64,000 nt of DNA from an uncultured Clostridia bacterium (GCA_944332455.1 CALVJY010000001.1:1-64000); one strand, 5' to 3'. Positions 1 to 11,692 are shown, counted from the stretch's first letter. Notes: generated from the sequence alone by a model not told the origin. Translations and numbers: made by a program.

Positions 1-503
1 AACACGCGCACCGTCTTTACGCCGCTCTGAATGCACCGCTCCTGAAAGGCTTCCCAGAGCGCCGTTCCCAAACCTTTGCGGAAATCTCTGCGCGAGCAGA
101 GCGCCATCAGTTCGCAGTCGCAGGCGAGCGGAGTATCTTTGCCGTTTTCTTTAAGTTTCTTGTAAAAGACATCGAACTGTGCCTTGAACGGTGCGGACAT
201 CTTATAGCCCCCGAAGGCGAACTTGAAAAAGCACCTTAGCCACGCCTTGTAGTGCGGTTTTACGTCATGCCGTTTGGCGAGCACATTGTCAAAATCCTTT
301 TTGTAGTGCCCGATGATGAACCCGACGACCTGCCCTTCGCTCTCCGCCACATAGGTAAAGGAACATTTTTCGGCGAGCACCTGCGCGTAGTCGAGCAAAA
401 ATATCTTATCCTTTTCCGTCAGCGGGCAATCGAAAAAACTTTCGTAAAAACATTTTGCACAGGCGGGAACGTCTCTTTCCTCATATTTGCGGACGACAAA
501 CAT
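1..503 (-). CDS. GNAT family N-acetyltransferase, C-terminus cut by window edge
   Basis: An open frame on the reverse strand starts at ATG 503 (protein begins MFVVRKYEERDVPAC) and runs off the left edge after about 167 codons. It is preceded by GAGGTGAGCGTT, a good ribosome binding site that overlaps the stop of the upstream gene. A central strand-turn reads CELMALCSR, followed by RKGLGTA, which fits the R-x-x-G-x-G/A acetyl-CoA pyrophosphate-binding loop of GNAT enzymes. The beta-strand VAESEGQVVGFIIGHY is also typical. The acceptor substrate cannot be told. It lies 5 bases downstream of the HMA-domain gene and is probably co-transcribed with it, an odd pairing for a copper chaperone. The family is fairly secure; the extreme C-terminus is missing only because of the window boundary. 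Confidence 0.8.
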   Translation of the reverse strand, partial: MFVVRKYEERDVPACAKCFYESFFDCPLTEKDKIFLLDYAQVLAEKCSFTYVAESEGQVVGFIIGHYKKDFDNVLAKRHDVKPHYKAWLRCFFKFAFGGYKMSAPFKAQFDVFYKKLKENGKDTPLACDCELMALCSRRDFRKGLGTALWEAFQERCIQSGVKTVRV

Positions 504-508
504 AACGC

Positions 509-763
509 TCACCTCTTACGAGAAAACAACCCGTGCTTTTCATACGGTTCGCTCGTAACTTTTCCCACGCCGTATCCTTGTTTTGCGATCGCCTCTTTGA
601 TGAGTTCGATGTTCACGCCGTCCTCGGCGATGACTTCCTTTCTGCCCTTTGCGTGGGAGGACGAAACCTTTTTCACGCCCTCCACGCGGCGCACCACGTC
701 ATTGACGTGCGTTTCGCACATTCCGCAGCGCATTCCCTCGACTTCCAACGTGATCTTCAACAT
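509..763 (-). CDS. Heavy-metal-associated (HMA) domain protein, CopZ-like
   Basis: This is an 84-residue protein consisting of one ferredoxin-like HMA fold. The metal-binding motif G-M-x-C-x-x-C is present as GMRCGMC (Cys13 and Cys16), so it probably binds Cu(I) or a similar soft metal in the cytoplasm and hands it to a partner. The start at 763 was chosen over an in-frame start further upstream because AAGGAG sits 7 bases before it and the HMA fold begins immediately. A short basic tail (GLFSRKR) follows the domain. The gene has its own consensus promoter with a palindrome at the transcription start, suggesting metal- or stress-dependent control. No P-type ATPase is seen in the window, so the transport partner is unknown. 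CopZ-like is a family statement; the metal is inferred. Confidence 0.85.
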   Translation of the reverse strand: MLKITLEVEGMRCGMCETHVNDVVRRVEGVKKVSSSHAKGRKEVIAEDGVNIELIKEAIAKQGYGVGKVTSEPYEKHGLFSRKR

Positions 764-780
764 TGCCTTTCTCCTTCTTT

Positions 781-832
781 GTTCGCTTATGCGAACTAAA
801 AATATTATATTCATTTCAAAGGAAAAAAGCAA
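781..832 (-). promoter_or_regulatory. Promoter and palindromic operator of the HMA gene
   Basis: On the reverse strand TTGCTT (827-832) and TATAAT (804-809) are separated by 17 bases, a near-consensus sigma-A promoter. A perfect palindrome GTTCGC-TTAT-GCGAAC (781-796) covers the expected transcription start and lies just upstream of the ribosome binding site, an ideal repressor position. The regulator is not in the window. Confidence 0.7.
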
Positions 833-1023
833 GCAAATCCACAACCTTATTCTTTTTATCTTCTTTGCATCAGATATATTTTACGTCGTAAAAAACAACA
901 TCCCTCAAAAAATTTTTCCGAGGGACGTTTGTTTGGCAATTCTTTTTTAATCATTAAGGACTCGACCTTAATTTTTGAATAAGTTTTGCCGACGAATCTG
1001 CTATTTGCTATTATTCCCCAAGG

Positions 1024-1137
1024 CTATTTACCTTGTGCTAAACTATTTGTGATGTTCTTGGACTCGTTCTCCATAATATCCTCCGATTGTGTTTTCTTCT
1101 TGACTGGCAGGTCCTTTCCATTTTAACACAATCGGAG
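1024..1137 (-). other. Inverted repeat overlapping the SD of a 16-codon ORF
   Basis: Perfect 13-base arms CTCCGATTGTGTT (1081-1093) and AACACAATCGGAG (1125-1137) are separated by 31 bases. On the reverse strand the second arm ends in GGAG and runs straight into GGAGGATATT-ATG, so the hairpin would hide the ribosome binding site of a 16-codon ORF (1024-1074, MENESKNITNSLAQGK). The same frame continues after one TAG to about 856, so this could be a decayed gene start. The rest of the roughly 470-base gene-free stretch 764-1234 holds a weak hairpin at 901-926 (TCCCTC/GAGGGA) and nothing else I recognise. Confidence 0.3.
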
Positions 1138-1207
1138 TCCTTTTGTCTTCTTCATCGGCTGAGCCTCTACCGAACCCCGCGACTATCGCGGGGTTTTCTG
1201 TGTACAA

Positions 1208-1231
1208 AAAGAGCGCCCGCAGGCGCTCTTT
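1208..1231 (-). terminator. Intrinsic terminator after parC
   Basis: A perfect 10-base-pair stem AAAGAGCGCC/GGCGCTCTTT with a 4-base loop is followed on the reverse strand by a T run. It begins 4 bases beyond the parC stop. A second GC-rich hairpin (AACCCCGCG/CGCGGGGTT, 1173-1194) lies just beyond. Confidence 0.85.
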
Positions 1232-1234
1232 CGG

Positions 1235-3754
1235 TTATTCTTTGTTTTCGCCTTCCTTCCCGGTCTCGGGCAGGGGCGGCTCGGGCTGGCCCTCGGTCAG
1301 CTGCCGGAAGGCGGTCTTGACCTCCACGCCCTTGCGGTATTCCCTGACGGTCTTGCCCTTGCCGGTCCGCTGTTCCAGCGCCACCTCCCTGGCGTTGACC
1401 ACAAACAGGTCGTCCCCGGCGGTGACCAGGCAGATCTCGGTCTCCTTGTCCTTTTCGAGGGCGGTGGCAAAGCTCAGGCGGAGGCCGTTGTCCTTGCCGA
1501 GGTCGATCAGCTTGACCCCCTTGCGGTAGCGGGCGATGGACTCCACCGTGCTCAGGTTGACCTTTTTGAAGTAGCCCTTTTCGGTGACCGCGAACATCTG
1601 AGTCTTTTTGTCGGCCTGCCCGGCGTACAGGGTCTCGTCGAAGTCGTTCAGGTTGATGCCGTGGACGCCTCCGGCCACCCGGCCCTGCACGGGCAGATCG
1701 CCCTTTTCGGCGTGCAGGCAGAAGCCGCCGGCCGTGATGAACAGCAGGGTGGTGTCCGGGCGGTCCTGCTCCACCCCGATCAGCTCGTCCCCCTCCTTCA
1801 GCTTGATGGCCTGGAAGGAGTTGCGGACCACATCGTACTCGGCCCACTCCGTCTTTTTGACGTAGCCGGCCCGGGTGAAGAACAGCAGGTGCCCGGTCGG
1901 GAAGGTCTCGCCCACCGGGAAGAAGGCCACCGCCCGCTCGCCCTCCTCGGCAGAGGGGACCAGCGCCTTTAAGGGCTGGCCCTTCTCCCGCCAGCGGCAC
2001 TCGGGCAGGTCGGAGACCTCGATCTTGTGGCAGTTGCCCAGATTGGTGAACAGCCACAGCCGGCGGTCGGAACGGGTCTCGGCCAGGCAGACCGCGACCT
2101 CGTTCAGGGTGGCCCGCTCGGAGATGGTCCGGTTGGACATGCCGAAGTTCTTGGCCGGCACCCGCTTCAAGGAGCCGTTGGCGTTGCAGACCACGGCAAA
2201 GTCGCCCACCGTGGGCGCGTCGGTGTCGCTGGAGATCTCGATGTCGTCCACCGAGCCGATGACGGTGGTGCGGCGGTTTTCCTTGTACTTGCGCTTGATC
2301 TCGTACAGCTCGTCCTTGATGACCTGAAGCTGCTTTTTCTTGCTGTCCAAAATGCCCTGCAGGTAGCGGATGAGCTCCTGCACCTCCTTGAGTTCCTGCT
2401 CCAGCTTGTAAATTTCCAGGCTGGTCAGCCGGGCCAGGCGCATGTCCAGAATGGCGTTGGCCTGGCGCTCGGACAGGGCGAAGCGCTCGCGCAGGCGGGT
2501 CCTGGCCTCCCCCACGTTGGCGCTGCTCTTGATGATGCGGATGACCTCGTCGATGTTGCGGACGGCGATCAGCAGGCCCTCCAGGATGTGCTCCCGCTCC
2601 TTGGCCTCGGCCAGCTGGAAGCGGGTGCGCTTTAGGATGACCTCGCGCTGGTAGTTGATGTAGTAGTACAGGATGTCCAGAAGGCCCATCTGCTGGGGCT
2701 TGCCGTCGGCGATGGCCACCATGTTGATGCCGAAGCTGGTCTCGAGGTCGGTGGACTTGAAGAGGATCTTCAAGATCTCCTTGGGATCGGCGTCCTTGCG
2801 GACCTTGATGACCGCCCGCATGCCGTTGCGGTCGGATTCGTCGCAGATGTCGTAAATGCCGGCCAGCTGGTCCTTTTTCTCCTCCTTCAGGGCCAGGATC
2901 TTTTCCAGAAGCCTGGCCTTGTTGACCTGGAAGGGCAGTTCGTGGATGACGATGTTCTTCTTTTCGTTGGCGTCCGACTCGATGGAGACCTTGGCCCGGA
3001 TCAGCACCTTGCCCCGGCCGGTCTCGTAGGCCTTTTCGAGGTCAGTTGCCACCACGTAGCCCCCGGTGGGGAAATCCGGCCCCTTGATGATCTTCATCAT
3101 CTGCTTTAACGTGATGTCCGGATTGTCGATCATGGCGGTCACCCCGTCGATGACCTCGGCCAGATTGTGGGGGGGGATGTTGGTGGCCAGGCCCACCGCG
3201 ATGCCGTAGGCCCCGTTGACCAGCAGGTTGGGGAAGCGGCCGGGCAGCATGTCCGGCTCCTTGGTGGTGTCGTCGAAGTTCAGGCTGAAGCGGACGGTCT
3301 CCTTGTCGATGTCCCGCAGCAGCTCCAGCGCCAGGGGGGCCAGCCGGGCCTCGGTGTACCGCATGGCGGCTGCGGAGTCCCCGTCCACCGAGCCGAAGTT
3401 GCCGTGGCCGTCCACCAGCACCATGCTCATGTTGAAGGGCTGGGCCATGCGGACCATGGCGTCGTAGACTGAGCTGTCGCCGTGGGGGTGGTACTTGCCC
3501 AGGCACTCGCCCACGATACGGGCGGACTTGCGGTAGGGCTTGTCCGGGGTGATGCCCATGTCGTACATGGCGTACAGGATGCGGCGCTGCACGGGCTTCA
3601 GGCCGTCCTCCACCCGGGGCAGAGCGCGGTCCAAGATGACGTGCTCGGCGTAGGGGATCATGGAGTCGTGCAGCACTTCCTCCAGGGGCTTCTGGATGAG
3701 ATCGGAGCTCTTGGCGATCTCCACTTTGTTTTCGTTCTTATCTTTCTCTGCCAT
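1235..3754 (-). CDS. parC: Topoisomerase IV subunit A (ParC; GyrA paralogue)
   Basis: The 839-residue type IIA topoisomerase A subunit cuts and religates DNA together with the B subunit encoded just upstream. The winged-helix region carries the quinolone-determining stretch [12 protein letters not shown] (residues 89-100; Ser94 and Asp98 match E. coli GyrA Ser83 and Asp87, the drug-sensitive state). The catalytic tyrosine is Tyr133 in [11 protein letters not shown]. The coiled-coil/tower region follows, then a six-bladed beta-pinwheel C-terminal domain. That domain has only a degenerate GyrA box (PVQGRVAGG), which argues for decatenating topoisomerase IV rather than gyrase, although this is an inference because the two A subunits are close relatives. 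The start has a GGGAGGGAC ribosome binding site. The 14-base gap from parE indicates one operon. Confidence 0.85.
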   Translation of the reverse strand: MAEKDKNENKVEIAKSSDLIQKPLEEVLHDSMIPYAEHVILDRALPRVEDGLKPVQRRILYAMYDMGITPDKPYRKSARIVGECLGKYHPHGDSSVYDAMVRMAQPFNMSMVLVDGHGNFGSVDGDSAAAMRYTEARLAPLALELLRDIDKETVRFSLNFDDTTKEPDMLPGRFPNLLVNGAYGIAVGLATNIPPHNLAEVIDGVTAMIDNPDITLKQMMKIIKGPDFPTGGYVVATDLEKAYETGRGKVLIRAKVSIESDANEKKNIVIHELPFQVNKARLLEKILALKEEKKDQLAGIYDICDESDRNGMRAVIKVRKDADPKEILKILFKSTDLETSFGINMVAIADGKPQQMGLLDILYYYINYQREVILKRTRFQLAEAKEREHILEGLLIAVRNIDEVIRIIKSSANVGEARTRLRERFALSERQANAILDMRLARLTSLEIYKLEQELKEVQELIRYLQGILDSKKKQLQVIKDELYEIKRKYKENRRTTVIGSVDDIEISSDTDAPTVGDFAVVCNANGSLKRVPAKNFGMSNRTISERATLNEVAVCLAETRSDRRLWLFTNLGNCHKIEVSDLPECRWREKGQPLKALVPSAEEGERAVAFFPVGETFPTGHLLFFTRAGYVKKTEWAEYDVVRNSFQAIKLKEGDELIGVEQDRPDTTLLFITAGGFCLHAEKGDLPVQGRVAGGVHGINLNDFDETLYAGQADKKTQMFAVTEKGYFKKVNLSTVESIARYRKGVKLIDLGKDNGLRLSFATALEKDKETEICLVTAGDDLFVVNAREVALEQRTGKGKTVREYRKGVEVKTAFRQLTEGQPEPPLPETGKEGENKE

Positions 3755-3768
3755 CGGTCAGTCCCTCC

Positions 3769-5982
<2,214 letters not shown>

Positions 5983-5984
5983 CT

Positions 5985-6013
5985 AGTATAACATATTTTT
6001 TTCCCTTTTGCAA
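5985..6013 (-). promoter_or_regulatory. Promoter of parE-parC
   Basis: On the reverse strand TTGCAA (6008-6013) and TATACT (5985-5990) are spaced by 17 bases and oriented towards parE. The start codon lies about 250 bases downstream, so the transcript has a long untranslated leader. Confidence 0.7.
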
Positions 6014-6374
6014 TCGCTTTTAAACAAATTTATACACAAAAAACAGATACAAGTTTGCCTGATTTCTTAAAAAATGAATAATTATCAGCAATAATGAATA
6101 ATTATTCAAGAAAAAGCGCAAAAAGGAGGGCCGGAGCGGTCCGAAAGCGCCTGCCTCCCTTCCGCGGCGGCCCAAAAAAGCTGTCATCTCGCCAAACGCC
6201 CTTCGGCCGGCAGATCCGGAGCTTTTGACTTTTTTGACATTCTGAAAGAACGGGGCCCGGCATGACAAGGCCCCGGGCTTCGCCCCGGAGCCTGGCATGA
6301 CGAGGGCACCGCTCTTCGTCCCGGAACCTGTTCGCGGCCGGCAGCATATTCTCACGGCGCAACGGCGCACGACA
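6014..6374. other. Gene-free interval between parE promoter and dUTPase terminator
   Basis: No supported gene is present. The first 100 bases are AT-rich with a near repeat of ATGAATAATTAT (about 6073-6110). The rest is GC-rich and carries an imperfect direct repeat around GGCATGACAAGG and GGCATGACGAGG (about 6258-6306). Open frames here have no ribosome binding sites and no recognisable folds. Confidence 0.5.
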
Positions 6375-6411
6375 AAAGGGCCCGCCCCGCAAAACACGGG
6401 ACGGGCCCTTT
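6375..6411 (-). terminator. Terminator after the dUTPase gene
   Basis: A long GC-rich stem with outer arms AAAGGGCCCG and CGGGCCCTTT is followed on the reverse strand by TTTTGTC. It lies 24 bases past the stop of the dUTPase gene and closes the rpsO-to-dut transcript. Confidence 0.75.
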
Positions 6412-6435
6412 GACTTTTGTCAGACCGGATCGGCT

Positions 6436-6837
6436 TTAAGCTTTGGGATCCAGTTCGTATCCTTTCTTGGCTGACTCTCCGTACTGCCTCTTGAAATTTT
6501 CCTCATTCTTGGCCAGGTAGATCCTGTACATCTCCTCCGAGGTCATGCCCGCCCGCAGACACATGCCCACGAAAAAGTGCAGGATGTCCACCAGCTCCTC
6601 CTTGACCGCGGCGGCGTCCACGGGTTTGGGGTTTTTCCACCACTTGAAATTGACCTCGGCCAGCAGCTCGGCCAGCTCCGAGATCATGGCCAGGGTCTGC
6701 TTCTGGATCCACTCCCCGCTGGTCCACTCGATGCCGCGGTTTTTGGCCACGTCCTCGTCAAATTTCCGCTGCATGTGGAAGATCACATCCAGCTTGTCCA
6801 TGCCGTCCAGCTCGTGTTCTTCGATGAGTTTTTTCAT
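6436..6837 (-). CDS. Dimeric all-alpha dUTP diphosphatase
   Basis: The 133-residue protein belongs to the all-alpha NTP pyrophosphohydrolase superfamily (dimeric dUTPase/MazG-like), which hydrolyses dUTP to dUMP and keeps uracil out of DNA. The metal-binding helices show the family pattern E-x-x-E then E-x-x-D: ISELAELLAEVNFKWWKNP (about residues 52-70) and KEELVDILHFFVGMCL (about 79-94). Length fits the short bacterial dimeric dUTPases. A GAGAGGGACCT ribosome binding site precedes ATG 6837. It is the last gene behind mlpA on the same strand. I leave the symbol blank because the trimeric dut family is unrelated. A MazG-type house-cleaning role is the main alternative. Confidence 0.8.
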   Translation of the reverse strand: MKKLIEEHELDGMDKLDVIFHMQRKFDEDVAKNRGIEWTSGEWIQKQTLAMISELAELLAEVNFKWWKNPKPVDAAAVKEELVDILHFFVGMCLRAGMTSEEMYRIYLAKNEENFKRQYGESAKKGYELDPKA

Positions 6838-6961
6838 AGGTCCCTCTCGTAAAATTTATTTCACGGCTCCCGCCTTTGTTTTCACGGCGCCCGCCTTGCT
6901 CCATCCGGCAGCTCGACCACGGAGGCAGTAACGCCGGGCAACAGATGTCCGCCCGCCTTGC

Positions 6962-8221
6962 TCAGTCCAGCAGTTTGACCAGGTCCTGCGAAAGTTCGGG
7001 GCCGACGTAGGCCGCCGCCGCGTGCGACAGATCGAACATTTCGGCGGCCAGGCTCTGCACCCGGTCGTAGTCCAGATCGGCGATCTTTTTCACCTTGTCC
7101 TCCATGGAAAAGAGCTTGTCCGTCATCAGCAGGTACTTGCCGTACACGCTCATGATGGTGGCGGTGTTTTCCTGTCCGAACACGAAGGCGGACTTCAGCT
7201 GCTCCTTGCCCCGCTCGAATTCCTGCCGGGTGATGCCCTCCCGGGAAAACCGGCGGATCTCCTCGGCGATGGTCCGCACGCAGGCCTCGGCGTTTTTGGG
7301 GCTGACCCCGGCATAGACGGTGAACAGCCCGTTTTTCTGGTAGGCGCTGGGGTAGGAGTAGACCGAATAGGCCAGCCCCTTTTTCTCCCGGACGGTCTGG
7401 AAGAGCCGGGAACTCATGCCCCCGCCGAACACGCTGTTCAGCAGGGCGAATTCGTTGGTCCGGGGGTCGTCGAAGCTGGGCCCGGGAAAGGCCAGCATCA
7501 GATTGGTCTGCTCGTTCTCCTTGACCTTGAACACCGTCTCAGGCCCCCGGAGAGGGGCCGCCTTCCGCTCGGGCGAAGTGCCGGGGCTGTCCGGCAGGTT
7601 GGGGAGCAGCACCTTTTCCACACAGCGCTCCACTTCCGCCATGGTCAGATTTCCGGCCACCGACAGCACCAGATCGGCGGGCTGATAGTTCTTTTTGACG
7701 TAGGCGAACAGCTGGTTCCGGGTGAAGGCGCTCACGTTTTCGGCCGGGCCGAGGATGGGCCGCCCCAGGGGATGATCGCCGAAGCAGGCCCTGGCCAGCA
7801 GATCGCTGACCAGATCGTCCGGGGTGTCCTCCACCATGGAGATCTCCTCCCGGACCACCCCCTTTTCCCGCTCCATCTCCTCCTCGGCGTACACCGAGTG
7901 GAAGACCAGATCGGAGAGGATCTCCAGCGTGGTCTCGAAGTGGTCCAGGGTGGACTTGGTGTAGTAGCAGGTGCACTCCTTGGTGGTGAAGGCGTTGATC
8001 TGCGCGCCGATGGAGTCCACCGCGTCCACGATCTCGAAGGCCGACCTCTTTCGGGTTCCCTTGAACATCATGTGCTCGATGAAGTGAGAGATGCCGTTCT
8101 CCCCCTCCGTCTCGTCCGCGCTGCCTACCCCGGCGTAGATGCCGGTGGAGACCGAAAACAATCCGGGCGTCTGACACAGCACCACCCGAAGTCCGTTGGG
8201 ATATCTTTTGATCTGTTCCAT
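6962..8221 (-). CDS. mlpA: M16 family zinc peptidase, MlpA/YmxG type
   Basis: The 419-residue insulinase-superfamily protein has the inverted zinc motif H-x-x-E-H as HFIEH (residues 46-50) in the context GENGISHFIEHMMFKGT. The third ligand is expected in the downstream glutamate-rich helix around VVREEISMVED. A second, inactive M16 domain follows, as in mitochondrial-processing-peptidase-like bacterial proteins. The gene sits downstream of rpsO, pnp and ylxY in the order known from Bacillus, where the equivalent is ymxG/mlpA, and this synteny strengthens the assignment. It is probably a cytoplasmic peptidase that degrades peptides. The substrate is unknown. Confidence 0.88.
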   Translation of the reverse strand: MEQIKRYPNGLRVVLCQTPGLFSVSTGIYAGVGSADETEGENGISHFIEHMMFKGTRKRSAFEIVDAVDSIGAQINAFTTKECTCYYTKSTLDHFETTLEILSDLVFHSVYAEEEMEREKGVVREEISMVEDTPDDLVSDLLARACFGDHPLGRPILGPAENVSAFTRNQLFAYVKKNYQPADLVLSVAGNLTMAEVERCVEKVLLPNLPDSPGTSPERKAAPLRGPETVFKVKENEQTNLMLAFPGPSFDDPRTNEFALLNSVFGGGMSSRLFQTVREKKGLAYSVYSYPSAYQKNGLFTVYAGVSPKNAEACVRTIAEEIRRFSREGITRQEFERGKEQLKSAFVFGQENTATIMSVYGKYLLMTDKLFSMEDKVKKIADLDYDRVQSLAAEMFDLSHAAAAYVGPELSQDLVKLLD

Positions 8222-8305
8222 AGCTGATTTTCCTCTGTTCTGTTTTTACTGTTCCTTCCCTCGCCTTCTTCCGCTGCAAAGACGCTTTTTTTGTCTGAAA
8301 GCGCC

Positions 8306-9034
8306 CTAGACCGCGCCCCCGGGCTGAGGGCTCTCCTCCAGATTCTCGCTGACCGTGACCGCCGAAAAGCCCTGCTCTTTCAGGGAGGCCAGCACCGCCG
8401 GCAGGGCCTTTAAGGTGTGCTCGGTGGGGTGCATGAGGATGAGTTCCCCGTTTTTGATGTCCCGGGTGCATCGGGTCAGGACCAGATCGGGATCCTTGTC
8501 CCGCCAGTCTATGGTGTCCCGGCTCCACATGATGATGCGGTAGCCGAGGTGGTCGGCCGCCGTCAGGGTGTCGGCGGAAAAGGCCCCCGAGGGCGGGGCG
8601 AACAGGTTGGTCTTTTTCCCGGTGACGGCCTCGATCAGCCGCTCGGTCACCAGGATCTCCTCCTTGTTCTTGGCGTAGGAGGCCGACTTGTGGTCGATGT
8701 GGAAGTAGCCGTGATTGCCCAGCTCGTGTCCCCGGAGCGCGATCTCCTCCAGCAGCGCCGGATTTTTTTCGGCCCAGCACCCGCCGATGAAGAAGGTGCA
8801 CTTGACCCCGAACTCGTCCAGCACGTCCAGCATATCGGGCAAGAATTCCTCCCCCCAATAGACGTTGATCATCAGCGAGACCCGGGGTTTTTGCTCATTG
8901 CCCCGGTAGATCGGGGTGACCGCCGGGGGCGAAAACACCGACATCACCCGGCCGCCAAAGGCCAGGGCGAACACCCCGACCGCAAGGCCCAGCAGCACGA
9001 AGTTGACCCACAGGTAGCGCCTTGCCTTTTCCAT
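8306..9034 (-). CDS. ylxY: YlxY-like polysaccharide deacetylase family protein
   Basis: A 242-residue membrane-anchored NodB-fold protein. The start at 9034 is preceded by a strong GGGAGGAGGAG site; longer in-frame starts at 9082 and 9130 have none. A transmembrane segment (about 9-31) is followed by the extracytoplasmic deacetylase domain. The zinc-histidine motif HELGNHGYFH (His103, His108) is present and the fourth motif reads LFAPPSGAFS. The first motif, normally TFDD, is MINVYWGEEF, so the usual catalytic Asp is Asn57. This matches the YlxY branch as I remember it and suggests weak or altered catalysis on a cell-wall glycan. It lies between pnp and mlpA exactly as in Bacillus. Its function in sporulation or cell-wall modification is inferred from the family. 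Confidence 0.83.
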   Translation of the reverse strand: MEKARRYLWVNFVLLGLAVGVFALAFGGRVMSVFSPPAVTPIYRGNEQKPRVSLMINVYWGEEFLPDMLDVLDEFGVKCTFFIGGCWAEKNPALLEEIALRGHELGNHGYFHIDHKSASYAKNKEEILVTERLIEAVTGKKTNLFAPPSGAFSADTLTAADHLGYRIIMWSRDTIDWRDKDPDLVLTRCTRDIKNGELILMHPTEHTLKALPAVLASLKEQGFSAVTVSENLEESPQPGGAV

Positions 9035-9130
9035 CTCCTCCTCCCTGAGGCGGTCCGCACGATCTTCCTTCGGGGCCGCCATAAGGCCCCGCCGCGCGAA
9101 AGTCCGCCTTAAAAAAACTCTTTTTTTCAA

Positions 9131-9360
9131 CTTATGCCAAAAGAGCGGGAACTATGCCCGGAAGGAGGCGAAAGAGCCGGGGAGAAAGGCGAAAAGAGCG
9201 GGCCGACAGACGGGAAAAGTCCGGACAGGGCCGAGAAAAGGCCGGGACAAGAGAGCGGAAAAGCCTGGACAGGGCCTGAAAAGCCGGAACCTACGGAAAG
9301 TTACGGACAAAAGAGCGGAAAGGGCCGGAGAGAAAGGCGAAAAAGGGAAGCTGCATAAAA
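9131..9360. repeat. Purine-rich degenerate repeat tract
   Basis: The roughly 380 bases between ylxY and pnp hold no supported gene. One strand is strongly purine-rich with imperfectly repeated words such as GGACAGGGCC, AGAGCGGAAA and GAAAGGCGAAAA (for example 9182/9333, 9222/9268, 9250/9311). A 74-codon frame through it is low-complexity Lys/Glu/Gly/Pro with no ribosome binding site. Confidence 0.4.
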
Positions 9361-9416
9361 CATCGGTTGAGTTCTACACAGCCTCCCTTCTCTATTTTGA
9401 CGCAATGCGGGAAGTC

Positions 9417-11501
9417 TTATTCGTTGATGATCTCCAGCAGCTTGAGGTCGATGCCCTTTTCGCTGAGGCGGATGACTTCCACCTTGACGGTGTCGCCGAT
9501 GGAGAGCACGTCCTCCACCTTTTCCACCCGGTGGGGGGCCAGCTTGGAGATGTGGATCATGCCGTCCTTGCCGGGAGCCAGCTCCACAAAGGCGCCGATG
9601 GGGATGATCCGGGCCACCTTGCCGATGTAAAGGTCGCCCACCTCGGGATCCCGGGCGATGCCCATGATGATGCCCTTGGCCCGCTCGGCCTGCTCGGTGT
9701 TGGGCGAGGCGATGAACACCCGGCCGTCGTCCTCGATGTCGATCTTGACCCCGGTCTCCTCGACGATCTTGTTGATGACCTTGCCGCCGCTGCCGATGAC
9801 CTCGCGGATCTTGTCGGGATCGATGGTAAAGCTGATGATGCGGGGGGCGTACTTGCCCAGCTCGGCGTTGGGCCGGGGCAGGCACTCCAGCATCTTGCCC
9901 ATGATGTGCATGCGGCCCTCTCTGGCCTGGGCGATGGCCTGACGGAGAATGGCCTCGTCGATGCCCTTGATCTTGATGTCCATCTGGATGGCGGTGATGC
10001 CCTTTTCGGTGCCGGCCACCTTGAAGTCCATGTCGCCCAGGAAGTCCTCCAGGCCCTGGATGTCGGTCAGGACCACCACTTTGCCGGTCTGCTCGTCCTT
10101 GATCAGGCCCATGGCCACGCCGGCCACCGGCGCCTTGATGGGCACGCCGGCGTCCATCAGGGAGAGGGTGGAGGCGCAAACCGAAGCCTGGGAGGTGCTG
10201 CCGTTGGAGGACAGCACTTCGGAGACGGTGCGGATGACGTAGGGGAACTCCTCCTCGCTGGGGAGCACGGGCAGCAGGGCCCGCTCGGCCAGGGCGCCGT
10301 GACCGATCTCGCGGCGGCCGGGGCTGCGCATGGGCTTGGCCTCCCCCGTGGAATAGGGCGGGAAGTTGTAGTGGTGCATGTAGCGCTTGGAGGTCTCGTC
10401 GTCCAGCCCCTCCAGCTTCTGGGCGTCCGAAACGGTGCCCAGGGTGGTGACGTTCAGCACCTGGGTCTGGCCGCGGGTGAACACCGCGCTGCCGTGGACC
10501 CGGGGCAGGATGCCGTGCTCGCACCAGATCGGCCGGACCTCGGTGGTCTTGCGGCCGTCCGGACGGATGCCCTCGTTGAGGATGCGGGCGCGGACTTTTT
10601 CCTTGGTCATGTAGTAAAGGGCGTCGTTGATCTCCTTCTTCTTGTCGGGGAAGATCTCGGCGAAGTGGGCCTGCACGTTCTCGTTGACCTCGTCCTCGTT
10701 GGCCTGCCGCTGCTGGCGGTCAAAGGTGTCCAGCGCCTTGGTCAGCATCTCGTCGGCGTACTCGCGCACGGCCTTGTCGATCTCCTCGGGCACGTGGTAC
10801 AGCTCCATCTCCCGCTTGGGCTTGCCGATCTCGGCCCGGATGCCCTCGATGAACTGACAGATCTTTTTGATCTCCTCGTGGCCGAAGAGGATGGCGCCGA
10901 TCATCTCCTCCTCGGAGATCTCCTGAGCGCCGGCCTCCACCATCATGACGGCGTCCTTGGTGCCGGCCAGCGACAGGTGCAGGCGGCTCTTTTTACGCTG
11001 CTCGCTGTCGGGATTGATGACGTACTCGCCGTCCACCAGGCCCACCACCACGGCGCCGGTCGGGCCGGCCCAGGGGATGTCCGAAATGGTCAGCGCCACC
11101 GAGCTGCCGATCATGGCGTAGATCTCGGGGGGGATGTCGGGTTCCACCGACATTGCGGTGGCCACCACGTTGACGTCGTTGTAAAGTCCCTTGGGGAAGA
11201 GGGGGCGCAGGGGCCGGTCGATCAGACGGGAGACCAGAATGGCCTTGTCCGAGGGGCGGCCCTCCCGGCGCTTGAAGCCGCCGGGGATCTTGCCCACCGA
11301 ATACATCTTTTCCTCGAAGTCCACGCCGAGGGGGAAGTAGTCCATGCCCTCGCGGGGGGCGGCGGCCATGGTGACGTTGACCATGACGGCGGTCTCGCCG
11401 CAGCGGACCAGGCAGGAGCCCGAGGCCTGTTCGCAGTACTTGCCCGTCTCGACGGTGACCTTGCGTCCGCCGATCACGGTTTCAAAAACCCTGTAATTCA
11501 T
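9417..11501 (-). CDS. pnp: Polyribonucleotide nucleotidyltransferase (PNPase)
   Basis: The 694-residue phosphorolytic 3'-5' exoribonuclease acts in mRNA decay and RNA quality control. It contains two RNase PH domains (first with [13 protein letters not shown], second with [11 protein letters not shown] and the active-site region around GVAMGLI), then a KH domain with [15 protein letters not shown], and a C-terminal S1 domain beginning near [18 protein letters not shown]. Length is typical. It starts at ATG 11501 after CGGAGGATTC. It follows rpsO, with a strong terminator between the two, so pnp expression probably depends on partial read-through or on an mRNA-processing mechanism like that of rpsO-pnp in other bacteria (family knowledge, not shown here). 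Confidence 0.97.
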   Translation of the reverse strand: MNYRVFETVIGGRKVTVETGKYCEQASGSCLVRCGETAVMVNVTMAAAPREGMDYFPLGVDFEEKMYSVGKIPGGFKRREGRPSDKAILVSRLIDRPLRPLFPKGLYNDVNVVATAMSVEPDIPPEIYAMIGSSVALTISDIPWAGPTGAVVVGLVDGEYVINPDSEQRKKSRLHLSLAGTKDAVMMVEAGAQEISEEEMIGAILFGHEEIKKICQFIEGIRAEIGKPKREMELYHVPEEIDKAVREYADEMLTKALDTFDRQQRQANEDEVNENVQAHFAEIFPDKKKEINDALYYMTKEKVRARILNEGIRPDGRKTTEVRPIWCEHGILPRVHGSAVFTRGQTQVLNVTTLGTVSDAQKLEGLDDETSKRYMHHYNFPPYSTGEAKPMRSPGRREIGHGALAERALLPVLPSEEEFPYVIRTVSEVLSSNGSTSQASVCASTLSLMDAGVPIKAPVAGVAMGLIKDEQTGKVVVLTDIQGLEDFLGDMDFKVAGTEKGITAIQMDIKIKGIDEAILRQAIAQAREGRMHIMGKMLECLPRPNAELGKYAPRIISFTIDPDKIREVIGSGGKVINKIVEETGVKIDIEDDGRVFIASPNTEQAERAKGIIMGIARDPEVGDLYIGKVARIIPIGAFVELAPGKDGMIHISKLAPHRVEKVEDVLSIGDTVKVEVIRLSEKGIDLKLLEIINE

Positions 11502-11666
11502 GAATCCTCCGTTTCGGGCAGAAAGCCCTTGAAATTTTTTATTGAGGCCGAACGGAAGATAACATTTTTTGCCTCAAAACAGAGATCAAACGCCCGCAGT
11601 TTGACCCCTCTTTTGACACAAAAAAGGTCGTCTTTCGCCCGGTTTTCTCCGAAAAGAAAGGCAAAA

Positions 11667-11692
11667 ACGGAGCGAAAAAAATTCCGCTCCGT
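11667..11692 (-). terminator. Terminator between rpsO and pnp
   Basis: The stem ACGGAGCG/CGCTCCGT encloses a 10-base A/T-rich loop and is followed by a T run on the reverse strand, 15 bases after the rpsO stop. Confidence 0.85.

Noticed and set aside
6020..6397. 125-codon reverse frame between parE and dUTPase genes
   Set aside because: No ribosome binding site; it starts inside the terminator hairpin and ends in AT-rich intergenic DNA.
9134..9358. 74-codon Lys/Glu/Gly-rich forward frame
   Set aside because: Low-complexity translation of a purine-rich repeat tract, no ribosome binding site.
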